Below, in pieces: positions 49,747-62,701 of a DNA stretch of 64,000 nt (position 1 is its first letter; each line of letters opens with the position of its first letter). The DNA comes from Tigriopus japonicus (taxonomy: Eukaryota; Arthropoda; Copepoda; Harpacticoida; Harpacticidae), in NCBI GenBank assembly GCA_010645155.1, contig CM021318.1, positions 6,630,059 to 6,694,058 of the forward strand. The letters run 5' to 3'. Under the pieces are notes generated by a model. The model did not search any database. It saw only the letters and a program-made list of their open reading frames with translations, and was not told the DNA's origin. The position numbers and the translations under genes were made by a program.

Positions 49747-52018
49747 TTCCTAAATTCAAGCTTTTCAAAACAAAAATAGAAAAATTCTTACTTTTGGTCC
49801 ATGTTGGAATGTTCTTATTTTTTTTTGGAAAGGATGTAACATATTTGAAATCTTTCGGTTAGTGTACTGTGAAAGTCTTCCAATTTAAGCCACTGAACAG
49901 TATTCCTAAACATCGTAAGTTTTATACTGAGAATAATTTAGTATCCAAAAGTGGCGTAAAATTAGTGGGATTAAAGGTTCAGAAACAAGCTTTGGCATTT
50001 AAAATGTAGTCAGTCTTTCTCAATGTGTACAAAAACTTCAATCATGGTTGACGAATGAACGGGCATTGTCTGAAGTAGCCACTCAAAGATGCTGTACATA
50101 AATGGGCAATAGTGGAGCTCATGAATTTATAAACTACAATTGTAAGAAAAAACATTTGCGCTTCCATCTTTTTTATCAGGCTATTGTTAAGATTGAAACA
50201 TGTAGTGGTTTGCCAAAAAAATCATATTGTGTCCACTAATATGTAGGTCTAATAATTGGGAAAAAATGTTTTGAAACATTTACTATGTACTTGACAAACC
50301 TCTATTTTATTTTTGCCATTTAAAATTCTTTATACCTTAGAATTTGTGTATGTTTTAAAAATTCCGTTTTCAATCAGAAAATCCGGAAAATTAAAAACAA
50401 CTCATTTTTTGAAATTTTATTGAAAATCTCTTTTATTCCGTTTTTAGAGGTAAAACATCTCGGGGATAACCAACCCTGATCCCCTCACTGTCTTGTGTAT
50501 TTATTAAAAATATGGCCATGAAAATTTGGTAGATCAGGCTGATACATATTTGCCAGGAACAACAATTTGGAACAACGAAAACTGAGCAACTAGAAATTGT
50601 TAACACGACTGATTTGTGTCGCAAGATTAGTGAGATGGGTAATATTCCGATTTGTTGAGGGTAGAACTGTAACACGTCACTGAAGGAAAAAACTCTTGCC
50701 TGGCTTGAATTTATTAGTACTTTAAGCATTATAACACAACTTATTAGTTATTGTTCTCTACTGATAAAGAAGTTTTTTTTACATCTTACTATCACGCTAA
50801 ATTTTGGAGCACCTGTGTTGCCTATACCAAAGTAGTCTGTATTTTCTTAGTGTCTTTAGCATATTCTAGTAACGTGCACAAAGAGTAAACAGTCAATATG
50901 TTTTCCTCGAAATATTGCCGACTTTTTGTTACATTTGAAACAATTTGATTCATATTTGATGCAATCAAATGTTAAAAAATTCGAGATGAATATGACAAGC
51001 AAGTTGTAATCTTTGTAGCGCTTCTAATGAAAAGATGTGTCAACAGATTGTTGTTTTTGCACTCTCTTTTCGAATGTCTGAATTTCAATGATATCTCAAC
51101 AAACAACAAATCATTGCGTACACAAAGTTCAATTGCAAGCAAACCATTGAAACATAATTTCACCCAAAAGAGGTGAGTTTTGGAACGTTTTCTGAATCCA
51201 AATGTAGTTTTTAATCCAGTTTTTTTTTTTGAAAGGAATGTGAGCACAGGCATTATAATGCAATCAATTCATATGAGATAGTTTAAAACCTTTGATCATT
51301 TGATCGGTGAAATGTTGCATTATTTTAAACTCACAAAACATCAATTTTTTGGCTATTTCCCCCGTTTTTATCTTTTGGTCTTCACCCAAAACTAGTAACG
51401 CAATATAAAACTGCTAATGCAGACAGAAAACAGAGGGAAAAACAGCATCGATATTCATTTCTAAATTGGATTCTAGTTATATTTGTTGTAGTTGAAGTCT
51501 TAATTTTGAGCAGGGATTTCAACCTTTCAAACAGCGTTAACCCCCGATTTTTCCCGGAAAATTGTGCAAGAACAATTTTTGAATTTTGCTAGTGTTTCTT
51601 ATTGCGATCGTTGTTCGAATGAAAGAAATTTCAAGTTAATAGAGACACTTGTTTTTGTTTTGTCATAACATCTGTTGATCACTGAACTCTCGTTTCTTAA
51701 ATAACTTGCATTCATATAAAAAATCATCAATAGCCTTCTTAGTTGCTTTTGTTTTGCCTTCAATTATGGTCACTTCAACAATTCTGTAGTCGGGTGCATT
51801 GCGGATGTACATAAATTAATAAATGGCCTTCATCGTGTCCACCTTCTAAACTGCTTGGATTACAACCAATATCCACACAAAAACCCGACGATTTTTAATT
51901 TGCCAGTGAAAAAATCAACCTAATAATCAACTTGATCTTGAGTTTTAAAAGTAATCTAAATCTCATTTACTTCAAACCAACCCGACAATATTGATTTGTT
52001 TAATCAGGCTCTAGCCCG

Positions 52019-52582
52019 TTATCGGAAAAAAAACTTGATATGCAATTTACTGATAACTGCTCCAATCTGCAGGAAATAAATCACCTTTGGTCGCTTCATC
52101 AAATTGTAATAACCCGAGCACATTGGGCCAAAAAATTGGGCCAAAAACACATCATCAGTAGTTACCTTATTCCAAAGCTCCAAATGAGTTTGATAAGCTC
52201 GTAAAGCCAACAAAACGGGATTATGTTGAAGCACTAGAAGTTCCATATTCTCACTATTCTCATCAGTCACATTGGTTGTAGAGTCCGTACTAAGGTCTAA
52301 AATGACTTCATGACCGGGTAAATTGGGCGATCTGGACCCCATTGTCGAGTTACTATTGAGTCTTGGACCCGGAAGCAACCATCCGATCCCATTTAGAACC
52401 GATGCAGCTCGCAATTTGGTCCAAAATGTGGTTGGATTCTGATTCTGATCCATTACCAAAGGTAGGATCTTCACCGGAGGTTCACTGGCTCTCTTGGATC
52501 TAGGTTCCTTGAGCATGGATTCGATGGGTCTGGTTCGAATAGGAACCAATGGTTGACTCGGGACAAGGGAATCATCGTCCAT
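52019..52582 (-). CDS. Hypothetical protein, 187 codons, unrecognised
   Basis: An ATG-started frame (MDDDSLVPSQPLVPIRTRP) runs from 52582 to a stop at 52019-52021 inside an otherwise very AT-rich region. The coding half is clearly higher in GC and the protein has a balanced composition: a basic Pro-rich N-terminus, TTFWTKLRAASVLNGIGWLLP near residues 51-71, a Ser/Thr/Asn-rich middle, and LLALRAYQTHLELWNKVTTDD near 124-144. I do not recognise the family. A donor-like AAG|GTGATT at 52085/52084 would end the exon in phase 0 after codon 166, so the last 21 codons may be intronic and further exons may follow downstream. It lies on the same strand as, and inside, the proposed rotund-like intron. 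Confidence 0.5.
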   Translation of the reverse strand: MDDDSLVPSQPLVPIRTRPIESMLKEPRSKRASEPPVKILPLVMDQNQNPTTFWTKLRAASVLNGIGWLLPGPRLNSNSTMGSRSPNLPGHEVILDLSTDSTTNVTDENSENMELLVLQHNPVLLALRAYQTHLELWNKVTTDDVFLAQFFGPMCSGYYNLMKRPKVIYFLQIGAVISKLHIKFFFR

Positions 52583-54756
52583 GTTGGAAAAGTCTGTTCT
52601 GGTTTCCTAACGTTGAAGTTGGTGGTGTGTATGGTGTGGCATGTCCATGTGAAATGATCCAAGTAAGCGTTCCTCCATTCCAAGGTGGAAGTCGGAAGTC
52701 GGTAGTTGGCAATTTTAAAAAAGAAGAAAAAAAATGTCTGTTGCATCCTTTCAAGCCCGAACAATACGTACGGAGGTCTTGATTGGAGGATTCGGCCCCA
52801 CAGCCTCTCTTATGGTTGGTGAGCAGCCTCGACCGTCGGCCTTGCGCTAAAAAGTTTTCTTATATCGAAGGTTCTGCGCGCGCTCCATCGTCCTACTTTG
52901 GTTCTATGTATGTCCAAGACCCCCATTTCGCCGACGCAAACTTGATCTTGGCGCAATTGCAAAAGAGTTGGACCAAGAGGGAACGAAAATCTTGCTTGCA
53001 ACTAGACTTGCAGCGCCTTTCAACCAAGCTAACAAGAGGCGCGAACCCATCCACCCTACATGCCAGCCCCATTAAAGGTCGGAATGCGCTTCGTCGTTTT
53101 GACACTAGTAAAAATGTCATTAAAAATAGTTTTCGTTAAATGTTAAATGTTCACAAATCGATCCAAATTGGCATCCCTGATGTTTGATGTCTGATTAATG
53201 TGGCGAGGCGATAGGGCAATTGGCAGGCTTGGCAGAACGGTGATTACTAGTGAGGCAATAGGTTTGCGGAAACTACGCATTTATGCCAATAATTTGAAAA
53301 AAGGTTGAAATGGCCATTCTAAACTATCTGTGGTATGCAGAGACATTGACCAAGATGGTTGGTCTCCGACTGACTTGGAGGAAATGCACTTCCATTTGAG
53401 GGAGGCTCGCAATAATGAAGTGGGATGAGTTGAAATTGCATGACGGTAATTGGAAATGAGCTTTTTACCCATTAATGAAGTCGAAATTCATCATCGTGGC
53501 TCCTTTATGGGAAATGGAAAAAGTCCTTGGTACGTGGAACGTGGTCGAAATTTCCTCGTACCCCACGAAAGATTTGTATTCCAAACGCTTCAACAATTGC
53601 AGTTCTTTGTGGAAACAGCTCTTTTTGGCACCAACTTTATGACAGCCATTCTTTCTAGTTAGTCAAGTCCTCCTACGAAAGGGGGCGTGTCAAACACCGC
53701 GGACACTTTCGCAAAGCGGGTAATCACGGTCAGATCCAAAAGAACCTCTAGAGAGCTCATTTCAGAGAAGCTCTCTGTCTATTTATGCGCTTGAAAAACA
53801 AAAAGCACTTTCCAAACTAAATGAATAAGACCTCATGATGAGTCTATCTGCAAAAAAATATGGTTTCCTAACTCTCCGTACCGCTCTCTGTCCCATTTCA
53901 ATCGGCATGTAGTATATGAATGTACCAGAAGTGGTCATACCAATGTTGGTTGTGGCGGAAACTTCTGCCTTGGGAGAACTTTTGCTTCCCCCTCCCTGTC
54001 TTGAAAAGAAATATTAGAGAAGTGCAATTTTTTGGCACGCTTGCGACTGTGGTTGGTGTATCCCCCAGAACATACGGAATGTTTTTCGGGTGGGGTCCAG
54101 AAATCTCAGAGGATGCATTGCTTGGTTTTGTTTGAAAGAACAAGAATGAATGAGGGGAACAAAATGTTTGCTCAAGGATAATCACCGCTTTTACGTGAAT
54201 GTGTGACCGAAAGAATCCTTGAATTTTGCAAATTTCAACCAAAAACCAAACTTGAACAGAGCGGTTGCTTGTCAGCGATGCAGTTTTTTCCAAAATGCAT
54301 TTGGTCGTGGCCACAGGAAAAACTTGCGCTTTGTATTATGATCCCGACCAATACTAAGCACTAATCAAGTCATCAAAACACTATTACTTCAATACTTTGA
54401 AAACCCTTTTTCTGGCATTAATAAGGAAGAAATGATTGATGAATATTAGAAACGAATAAATACAAATTCATGGCGTGCAGGTCACAAAGAAACAAGTCTT
54501 TGGAAACCCGTTTTTGATCAGATTTGGTCGGGAATGCAAAGGCTCATGGCGTTCACAAGTAAACAATGGTTTGTAAACGATGATAGTCTTGGAAGCTCTT
54601 TCTCCTCCCCTATGAACGTATATAATTCTGAGGATTTCGGGAGCAATTTTCGCCCCCGAGACAAAACAACAACCCACTACTACCACTAAAGTCAAGATGA
54701 TGGAAAACTTTTTTGATGGACCATCATGCACCACCATTGAAATGAGGCACCAGATA

Positions 54757-54780
54757 GATGGATGGATGGATGGATGGATG
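54757..54780. repeat. (GATG)6 microsatellite
   Basis: Six uninterrupted GATG units follow an imperfect GATA start. Confidence 0.9.
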
Positions 54781-57005
54781 ACAAGTCCACCACCAACTTC
54801 AAGCCAAAAGTCACTTTGGGGTCCACCAAACTTGCACGACACAAATACAATAAAGTGTTTAATCGAGAATGCACCACGAGCAAAAACGTCGACCAAAGCA
54901 GACGGAGATCATAACCAGACTTGCAGTTCCTAATTGACCTTCAATTTGACCACCATACTCGTAATGCCTATCAGGGTTTGATGTTGGTCGAGAAACCGCT
55001 CAAACTTTGACATTAGTACGTGAAGTCGACATTTTGGTCCAAAATTGTCGTCAACAAAAAGCTACAGCTACAATATAGCTTTTGAGGACGTCATGGGTTT
55101 TTTTTGGGAGGTCATTTGGGTTATAAAAAAGGACATGGTTGTTTCAGTAAAGCATTTATCTTGGCGGGCTTAAACAGTAGGACAAATTTTAAGCGTATGT
55201 CTGGCTGTTTATACAATAATCTGTTGTTATGTAATCATAATCTTCAACTTAAAGTAACATGTTTCTGAAGTGTGCTAGTATTATATGTTAGTATTTTAAA
55301 TGGAAACTAAAATCATAACGAAGAAATTTAATCTTATGAATTCAGGTGGGGATTCTAGGGGCAAAATGACTAAGAAAGGCAGTGTTGCCAGAGTGTGGGA
55401 AATTTTCAAAATCGTAGGATGTTAAGGGCTGAATTGGGAAAAGGAGATTTGCATTTGGGATTTCACTAAATTACTAAAACTAAAACATCGGGGATTTTTC
55501 TTCTGGCCGAAATATTTGGTTTTCATTGTACTAACAGGAGTATTTTGTAAGAGGAAACTCGCAAAAGGCTTTTTACGGCTTTTGGATATATTTTTGGCAG
55601 CTTTTATCGATACCATCTGGCAACACGTGTTAGATCTTGACAAACTTGATAATTGTTTAGTAAGGTTTTATTCAAACTAATTTGCATTTTTACATCAGAA
55701 ATTTGAAAGAGTCAAGCAATTACTCTTGTTTAAAACAAAAAATCAATTTTAAAAAGGTTCTATTCATCGTTAGTCCCTTGCCTTCGAGGATCGACAGCTG
55801 AATTTCTTTGGACACAATGTCCCATTCAGTTTTTGTAACAATCATAAAAAACAATTATGGTGTAAATAACAGTTGCATGACTGAAGCATCGATGAAAGTG
55901 ACGAGGATTTTGAACCTTCAATGCATAATGAAAATGGCATAGTAGGGAAATGAGGGAGGATCCAGGTCCAAAAAAGCCGGTCATTTCTTGCTGAAATGAG
56001 TGTGTGCGCAAGTGTTGCCATGGGTGACCTTTCTCACACTGATTTATGGCCAGAGAACTACACGCTAGTCGTAATCTCTTCGATATTTGGCAGTTGTGAA
56101 AGTGGCTAATGAAACTCTCGAGTTGATTAGAAAAATGTCCAAGGATCCCAAGGGAGACAGGGGCGCGTGTACTGTAGCTTCCAATTGCCTTTTCTTCATG
56201 CACAAAAATATCTGAATTATTTGGGAGGTTCTTTGATTTAAAAAAAATGACTATGCACTAAATTGGCGTGACGTCAAAGTGATCAAACAGCAAAGGAGTC
56301 AGATCTTTAAATTATATTTGAAAATTCTCGATCATTACGGTTTGAATCTATAACCTTGTAAATAATGTGCACTCCATCAAAAAGATTTTACTCACGCAAC
56401 TGTCAAAACACCTGAGAACTAGTAATGAGATTATATGAAACTAAAAGTCCCACTCAATTGTTGTAAAATCGAGTAAAATAAGAAAGTCATGCTTCTTGTT
56501 ATCGGCAAGAAAGGAAAAGCCCTTTTTCACATTTGAGAACTGGGACTTTGAGCGCAAAAGGGATGGATTCAATTGATGCAAATTGTTCTCAATGAGTTAA
56601 TGTGGATTGTCACCAGGATCAAATCAAGTAAAAAAGGGTGCAAAAAAGGGAGGCCAAGATCCATTTGGTTTCTCATCCCTTTTTGGTGGAGATTTGATCC
56701 GAACAAAGGGAGGTAGTTGAAGAAAGAGAAGTATAGACTATAGACGGGGTTGCACTTTTTTGTCTGATGTCTGGTTGAGGGCTCAAAAAATGCAAAAGGA
56801 GGTAAACAGTGCTGCATGCAAATTGCGAATAACTAAGGGTTTCTTCCAGAACACAAAGGGTAATCCTCATTTCCCTTTAATACAAGTTTCAATAAATACC
56901 CTGAATTTCAGATTGTTGATCGATTTCGATTTACGAAATGTACATTGAACAAGAACTCACCTGAAAGTAAAAGGGAACATGGTTATTACAAGGTTCAAAG
57001 ACTTT

Positions 57006-57078
57006 CCGCTAGATGGAGCGCGGGTGTGGACCACTGTTCCAATTTCTTCTTCTCTGCTTTAAAGCGCCCTCTAGGTGG
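57006..57078. promoter_or_regulatory. Pair of CTCF-like motifs in convergent orientation
   Basis: CCGCTAGATGGAGCGC (57006-57021, plus) and, on minus, CCACCTAGAGGGCGC (plus 57064-57078) each match the conserved CTCF core YAGRKGGC at all or nearly all positions. They face each other 42 bases apart. A related GCGCCATCTA is at 62181-62190. CTCF binding is conserved in insects; occupancy here is inference. Confidence 0.3.
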
Positions 57079-58984
57079 TGAAAGAGTGTTCCACTTAGGA
57101 ACAAAGCCATCTGATTTGGTATATCAAAATGTTTCAAACCGTGAAAGGCATGAATGAGTGAAAGTTCCGGGAGTTAGAGAGTATGTTCTTGGAACAAAGA
57201 CTGGTCGGAATGCTCTGTGCGCACTTTCTTTGTCTCACATTGTTCCAATAATATCCTGAAGCTAATCCGAAAGACAACTCGAGCACGCAACGTTGCACAA
57301 TTATTAATCTAGGTCAATGAGAGGAGTTTTTCTACAGGACCTTCAATGGTCCACTCGTGTTCCCAATGTTCCATCATCGGCCCCATTGCCCATTTCTATC
57401 AGCCCGTCTCTTTTCCGAGACTTTTTTGTGGCCCCTTTTTTACCTCCTCTAGTGTTCCCGAGTGTTCAATTCAGGGATGCCAAAAGAATTCGAGAAAGGC
57501 CAGTCTAATTGGCCAATCAGACTTGAGCTTGTTCAAAAGACCGTCGTTTTTTCCCGTGTTTGATCGGCCATCGATGAAAAGTTTTGCGGTGGTCTTCATG
57601 AGCCTAATCAGGGGATTGGCCTCAATCTCCCGTTTTTTTTGGACCTTTAACAGTGTTCCCTGACATGAAAAGGAACAACATGATTCATCACATGCTAGAC
57701 GATAACTCCAGACAGGCTTTTCCTGCGCAGGTTTTTGCCATTACAAGATCATGTTGTTCCCTGATCAAACTTGATTCTCTTCAAAGACAAGAGACATAAA
57801 ACCTTGGCATTTTTTTGGAAATCTCCTCGATTTTTCATAATATTTTTTCGAGTCCGTTCCGTGTTTAAGTTCTTTGTGTCGAAAATGATGTTGGTAGGGG
57901 CTTCAATTTTGGAAGGGAGCTCCCCAAAGTGGGTGGTTCCCATTGGTGATGGAGCTTCTGGAACAACTTGGTCTAATTGCATGTCTAAACGAACCAGAAT
58001 TTTTTGCCTCCGAGAGAAGTTTTTTGCTGGTGGCGCGAGAGAAATTCCCTTGGAACACTCGAGCATACAGACAAACACACGAGAACACTTCTAAGAGATA
58101 AATCTCACTCTTGGAAATGTGTGAAGAAGTAACTTTCTACAACTTTGGAATTGAATCGTGAAAGGTCAATCGACACCACTCTCTATATTGGTGCAGAGTA
58201 TGGATCAGCTTTGTTGACGTTAAAACAAATTCTATTTTACTTGGGTCGATTGAGGAGATCTTTGGGAAGGAAGGAGAGCAGAATTGATGACGAAGAAAAG
58301 GAGCAATGGAAAAGACAAAGAAATTCCTCGACACTTTTTGCCCCAAAGAAACCAACATCATGGGAACACAACTGTGCCATGTCGACAAGAGAGAAAGAGA
58401 CGCTCTTCCTCCGGGCTTCTCCTTTCCTTATCCGTAAAGGGTGCCACAGAAAAAGGATACCCTTTGATTCTTTCCTAAAATTATTTTTTGGCACATTGCA
58501 AATACCGTTGTTTACACTTCAAGATGTTCACTGGTGTACATTTTCTCTGGGCAATACATCCAGTTATAGTGCTAAAAAGAGAATTTTCATTCCAGTAACA
58601 AAGCTCTTTGTGGAATTCTGTAAAATGGCCGTTATTGAGTCATTGTTTGGAAATATTGCGTAATCACATCACAAGCTTGTATGTTTGCTTGCTTGCCTGC
58701 CTTTATCTGAAGTTACCAATATGAGCATAATTGCAGTCAAATTTCTAATAGTAATCAAGTGTTGTAGTCAATGTTCTAGAACTTCGATGAACAGTTTTAA
58801 TTCAGGTGCCGCACCCTGCAATCTCGATAATAATGCACCAGCACCAAGTTTCGTTCTCGCTCCTCGATATGACGAAGACGAAGAAGGAAAAGGAAAAAGT
58901 CAAGCAAATATGGTTGACAAAAAATGTCATGTTCTTCCCTGTATACTATATCTACGTACACACAACAATGTTCACTCTCTGCAT

Positions 58985-59004
58985 GTGAGTGAGTGAGTGA
59001 GTGA
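58985..59004. repeat. (GTGA)5 microsatellite
   Basis: Five uninterrupted GTGA units are followed by GTGTGA. Confidence 0.9.
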
Positions 59005-61199
59005 GTGTGACTGGTCTTGAAATGACACGGAACCCCTGGTTTGGCCTACAACCACGTTATTACACTCGGGAATCCATACTTTTTTGCTCCTGTCGCGTAA
59101 AACAAACGAACCTTGTCTACTCCGACTAATAAGTTCACAATAGTGAAAGCCTCTCGGTTTTTATGCTCCTCACGGATAAAACAAAGAACCTTTTACTTTT
59201 TAAGTCATGCTCAGCCAGTCGTATTCAACTGTCCAAGCCAGCAAGGACCTTGAAAATCCTCTCCAACTGGACAAGAAGACTCTTATTTGGGAGCTTTGAA
59301 CGTGGATTCATCCAGACAACGATCAAGTGAAGTCAAAATCCAGACAGTCGACAACGTGGTCGCCACTCGTGAATCGGACTGACTGAAACTGACTGGCTTG
59401 TTGGCTGACTGGATGGATGGATCGACTCTCAAAGCACTCTTCATAATCGAATGTCTGGTCTGAAAAAGGCAACGAAGCCTGTAGAACGAGTATCAAAGCC
59501 TCTCTGAATGAGCGAGCGAGCAACTCCGCTTCACGTTATACAACTATGGCTATGCGTACTCATTCTAATTGTAGTATGTATGTGTGTACAACCGAACCTT
59601 TGACGATAAAGTCTGAGAAGGCTGTCCATGTCGTCAGACCTTGACCTATTTCGATCAAAGTTTACACTTCTGTCTCGTCGAGCTGAACCCGGCCAAGGTC
59701 AGATTGGATTGTTAGTTACATGCTGTTCTCAACTATCAACCTGATTCAAAGAGCTATGGAACAACAATTTTTGGGGCCTCTTTTTCCATGATTTGTATCC
59801 AAATCTGACAACGATTTGGATGGATGGATGGTTGGCTGATGGCTCATGATCACAACCGATTATCATCATCATCATGATGATCACCGTTAAGAGAGAGACT
59901 CGGTGGATCTTTCACAGGTTATTCAACTCGTCTGTATACGTATACTACATAGAGGCAACACTGCGCAATGCCAACTCCATCCAGACTCAACCCTACTTGT
60001 GTAGTACATACCGATCGACCCAGGCGTTGTTCGTTGTATGTTGCCTCGTTGCCTAGGGCATGATAATCAGGCCTAGCTCTTGACTCTCAGGTCTGCTGGC
60101 TGGTGGATTAAATCACCGGGGCCTATGGCCTATGGATGATGGGCTTCTCGACCAAAGAACGAATGCTTGCCAAGATCGATTCCCAACATTAGAGTACAGT
60201 ACAATACAATACAACGATAACCGATGGAGATTGGAGGCTTTTCTATTGGGATTGTTGGTCTATTGGAGTCAGGTTTGATTGACAAGGACTGGAGGAAAGA
60301 GGGGAGATGAAAGCCATCAAAAAGTCAATGCTTTTGACATTCGTTCATTTTGCGGTCAGAGAGAGAGAGATGTTTGAGGGGAAAGGTTCAAGGGAACATG
60401 CGGAATAATGGGTGATGATGAGGGAAAACTACTCTGACTTTATTTAGGGTGGAGAAGGGGGCTGCTGGTTTTCCGTTTCGGCCAATGAGAGTGTGTCCGC
60501 CAAAAAAAGAGTTTGAAATGGCTTTTTATGAGTTCATTCAGGCAGTGTTTCTCGCTACTTGGCCAATCTCCCTCCCCCTTTTTTTCTCGTGTTCAAGATA
60601 CTTTCAAATTGTTGAACTTGTCAGGGTTGCCTTGGGAGCATTTCCATAGAAGTTCCGTTGCAAAGCCAATTTTAAGAGTTATTTTCCCACATGGGGAAAA
60701 GTAAAGTAACGCAACACACACTTCTATTTTTTTGGTTAGTCACTCATTATCATGCTTATCGCAATGAGTTGGCTTTTAAAAAACGCTTTACTTTATGATC
60801 TTAATCAATAGAGCGTTTGACTTACATAGGCTTGGCTTGCATATTAACGTATTTAAGAAATAATAGAATCATATCAGATTACCCATCAAGTTTAAGGTCG
60901 CATGTTAGCACATTTGAAATGTTTTGAAAGTGTACCAAAATCTAGTCAGATTGATGGTCCTTGAATGCAGCAGCTGGGACGAGTATTTACTCTAAGACCG
61001 TTAATCTGACTTGATTATAGTATACTCTAAAAACTCTTAAATGCGGTAACATCCTACCCAAACCTGTCAAGTCCTTTGATTTTTCTACTTGATTTTAGGG
61101 TCATCATAATGATTCTGATCAACGTTAGCTTCCACCTATTTTTTACGAACAGAATTGGCTTTCTATCAGACAACAAAAAACAGTGATTCTGGCAACCCT

Positions 61200-61640
61200 G
61201 GAGTTATTGCCAATTCAAGGTAGCGAAAGGGTTAAAAGTGAGTGTGTGAGAGAGACGAGCAGAGAAGAAGGGGGAGGCTCTTCTAACTCCGCCTTCGTTC
61301 TCTTTTTGCCTTGCTCGTCTCGGTTTTCCATATGTTTGGCTGGAAGTGCGGCAGCTTCTTCCTTGCGGAAACAGACGAGCCGTGCAATATTTTTTCGCAA
61401 GCCTGTTCGTTGGGTTGGGTCGGTCGACGGAATTCGCATACGATCCTCGTATGAAGGTACCATGCGCGTCATTCGGCCAATGGCAAGAAAATCGCCAAAA
61501 AGGGGGGCACGGAGTGGGTTTACGAATTGGCTTTTTTGCCGCCCGTGCAGTGTTTGTACGCAAAAGTTTTTATTCGCATTTCGAATCGGGAGAGGTGGGT
61601 GCTTTGCTTTTTATGGCCATGCACTTTAGATGAGAATTGC
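61200..61640. other. GC-richer stretch near the probable 5' exon
   Basis: This stretch is visibly richer in CpG than its surroundings and opens overlapping frames on both strands (61183-61629 plus, 61204-61563 minus). That symmetry suggests base composition rather than coding. It starts next to TGGCAACCCTG (61190-61200). It could be regulatory DNA; no protein is supported. Confidence 0.35.
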
Positions 61641-62338
61641 ATCATAACCTCCGTTCATCTAGTTCTTGGGAGGGTCTGTGGCCAATTGGACATACTCAAA
61701 ACATTAGTAGGGATAGAGCAAAAAGGTTGGAGGATCGGGTTTTTGTCTTGGATTCAATTAAAAGGCATTGTTGATTAATTAGGTGGAATAAGTTTTGAAA
61801 AGAATTCCACTCTCGTGTCGTAAGAATTGAAGTCCCCTTTTTGCGTGTATGAACTTGAAAAGTAACAAGGCCGAATAAACGAATATATGATGAAAGAAAA
61901 AGAGATCGAGCAAAAAAGTCCCCTTTTTATTGCCACAACTTAATATTGAGGGAAAAAACAGCACAAAGAGAGAAAGTGAGCTATGGCCACTTGAAATCCC
62001 GGAAGATTGAATTCGCCCTTTTTGTTCGAATTCCGAATCGAGATAATCGTAAATAATTATTCTCGGTGACCTACCTAAAGCACAATACAAAAGGGTGTTT
62101 GAAGCTGCAAAATGGGACGACAAAACATGGGGTGATTAATCGTTCAGCTAACTCTCTAGCCAAATTAATAACCTGACAGAGCGCCATCTACATTTATCTG
62201 CAATGGAATTTCTATGCATGAATCATTTCCTCTCACGCAACTTTTTATCTCCAAACTCTTCAAGATTCATCGAAAAGGGTGAAATTATTCTTCCACACAT
62301 ATATTAAAAAAGGTTTGTAGTATATCATGGGAACTTAC

Positions 62339-62701
62339 CAGTTCCAAATCTCCTGAGGTGATGGTCGATGAGGTTAGAACAGTAATGGAACCTTTATCCT
62401 CTGCCGGAGGAGATAGGCTCCAGTTGTTATTGCTGCTCAAAGTCCCACCCAAAGGTGGTGAGAGGGATAGGGAAGTTGGGGGTGGGACCGGAGGCTCTGG
62501 GGAGGGGAATGGATTGGGATGAGTCTCATCAAATGAGGCCTCAAAGGGTCTGTAGTTGATTGAGGTACTTGAGGTGCTAGGCCACATGCTGTCAGGGAGG
62601 GGATGAGGTAGGGTGAGAAAAAGGTAGGTATCCGTAAGACTCGCCACGATGCCGGAGTCCGGATGAGGGATGATGAAATCACTTTCCACTTTGGTGTGAG
62701 T
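62339..62701 (-). CDS. Probable upstream coding exon, rotund-like gene
   Basis: Between an acceptor TCTGTGTAG and a strong donor CTG|GTAAGT lie 121 codons in phase 0 at both ends. The translation is rich in Ser, Pro and Thr (for example LPHPLPDSMWPSTSSTSINY and FPSPEPPVPPPTSLSLSPPL), as in a transcription-factor N-terminal region. Strand and phase allow direct splicing to the exon at 38551, which is why I place it in the rotund-like gene. That link crosses 23.8 kb and is unproven; it could belong to another gene. If it is a first coding exon, translation could start at ATG 62587. The acceptor has only a weak pyrimidine tract. Confidence 0.5.

Larger units (their letters stand above)
38552..62338. 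other. Very long intron (about 23.8 kb) with nested elements
   Basis: If the exon at 62339-62701 belongs to the rotund-like gene, this whole stretch is one intron. It holds a decayed gene (43880-45324), a TA-flanked MITE, a hAT MITE (49258-49483), a tRNA-like sequence, a possible small gene at 52019-52582, microsatellites and CTCF-like sites. A GC-richer, possibly regulatory stretch lies at 40300-40720 and another at 61200-61640. Frames such as 58145-58663 (plus, no ATG at its 5' end) and 53898-54314 (minus) have no recognisable features. Confidence 0.5.

Noticed and set aside
58145..58663. 172-codon plus-strand frame
   Set aside because: Its 5' end is TTG rather than ATG, the composition shifts from acidic-basic to hydrophobic without a domain, and no splice context was seen.
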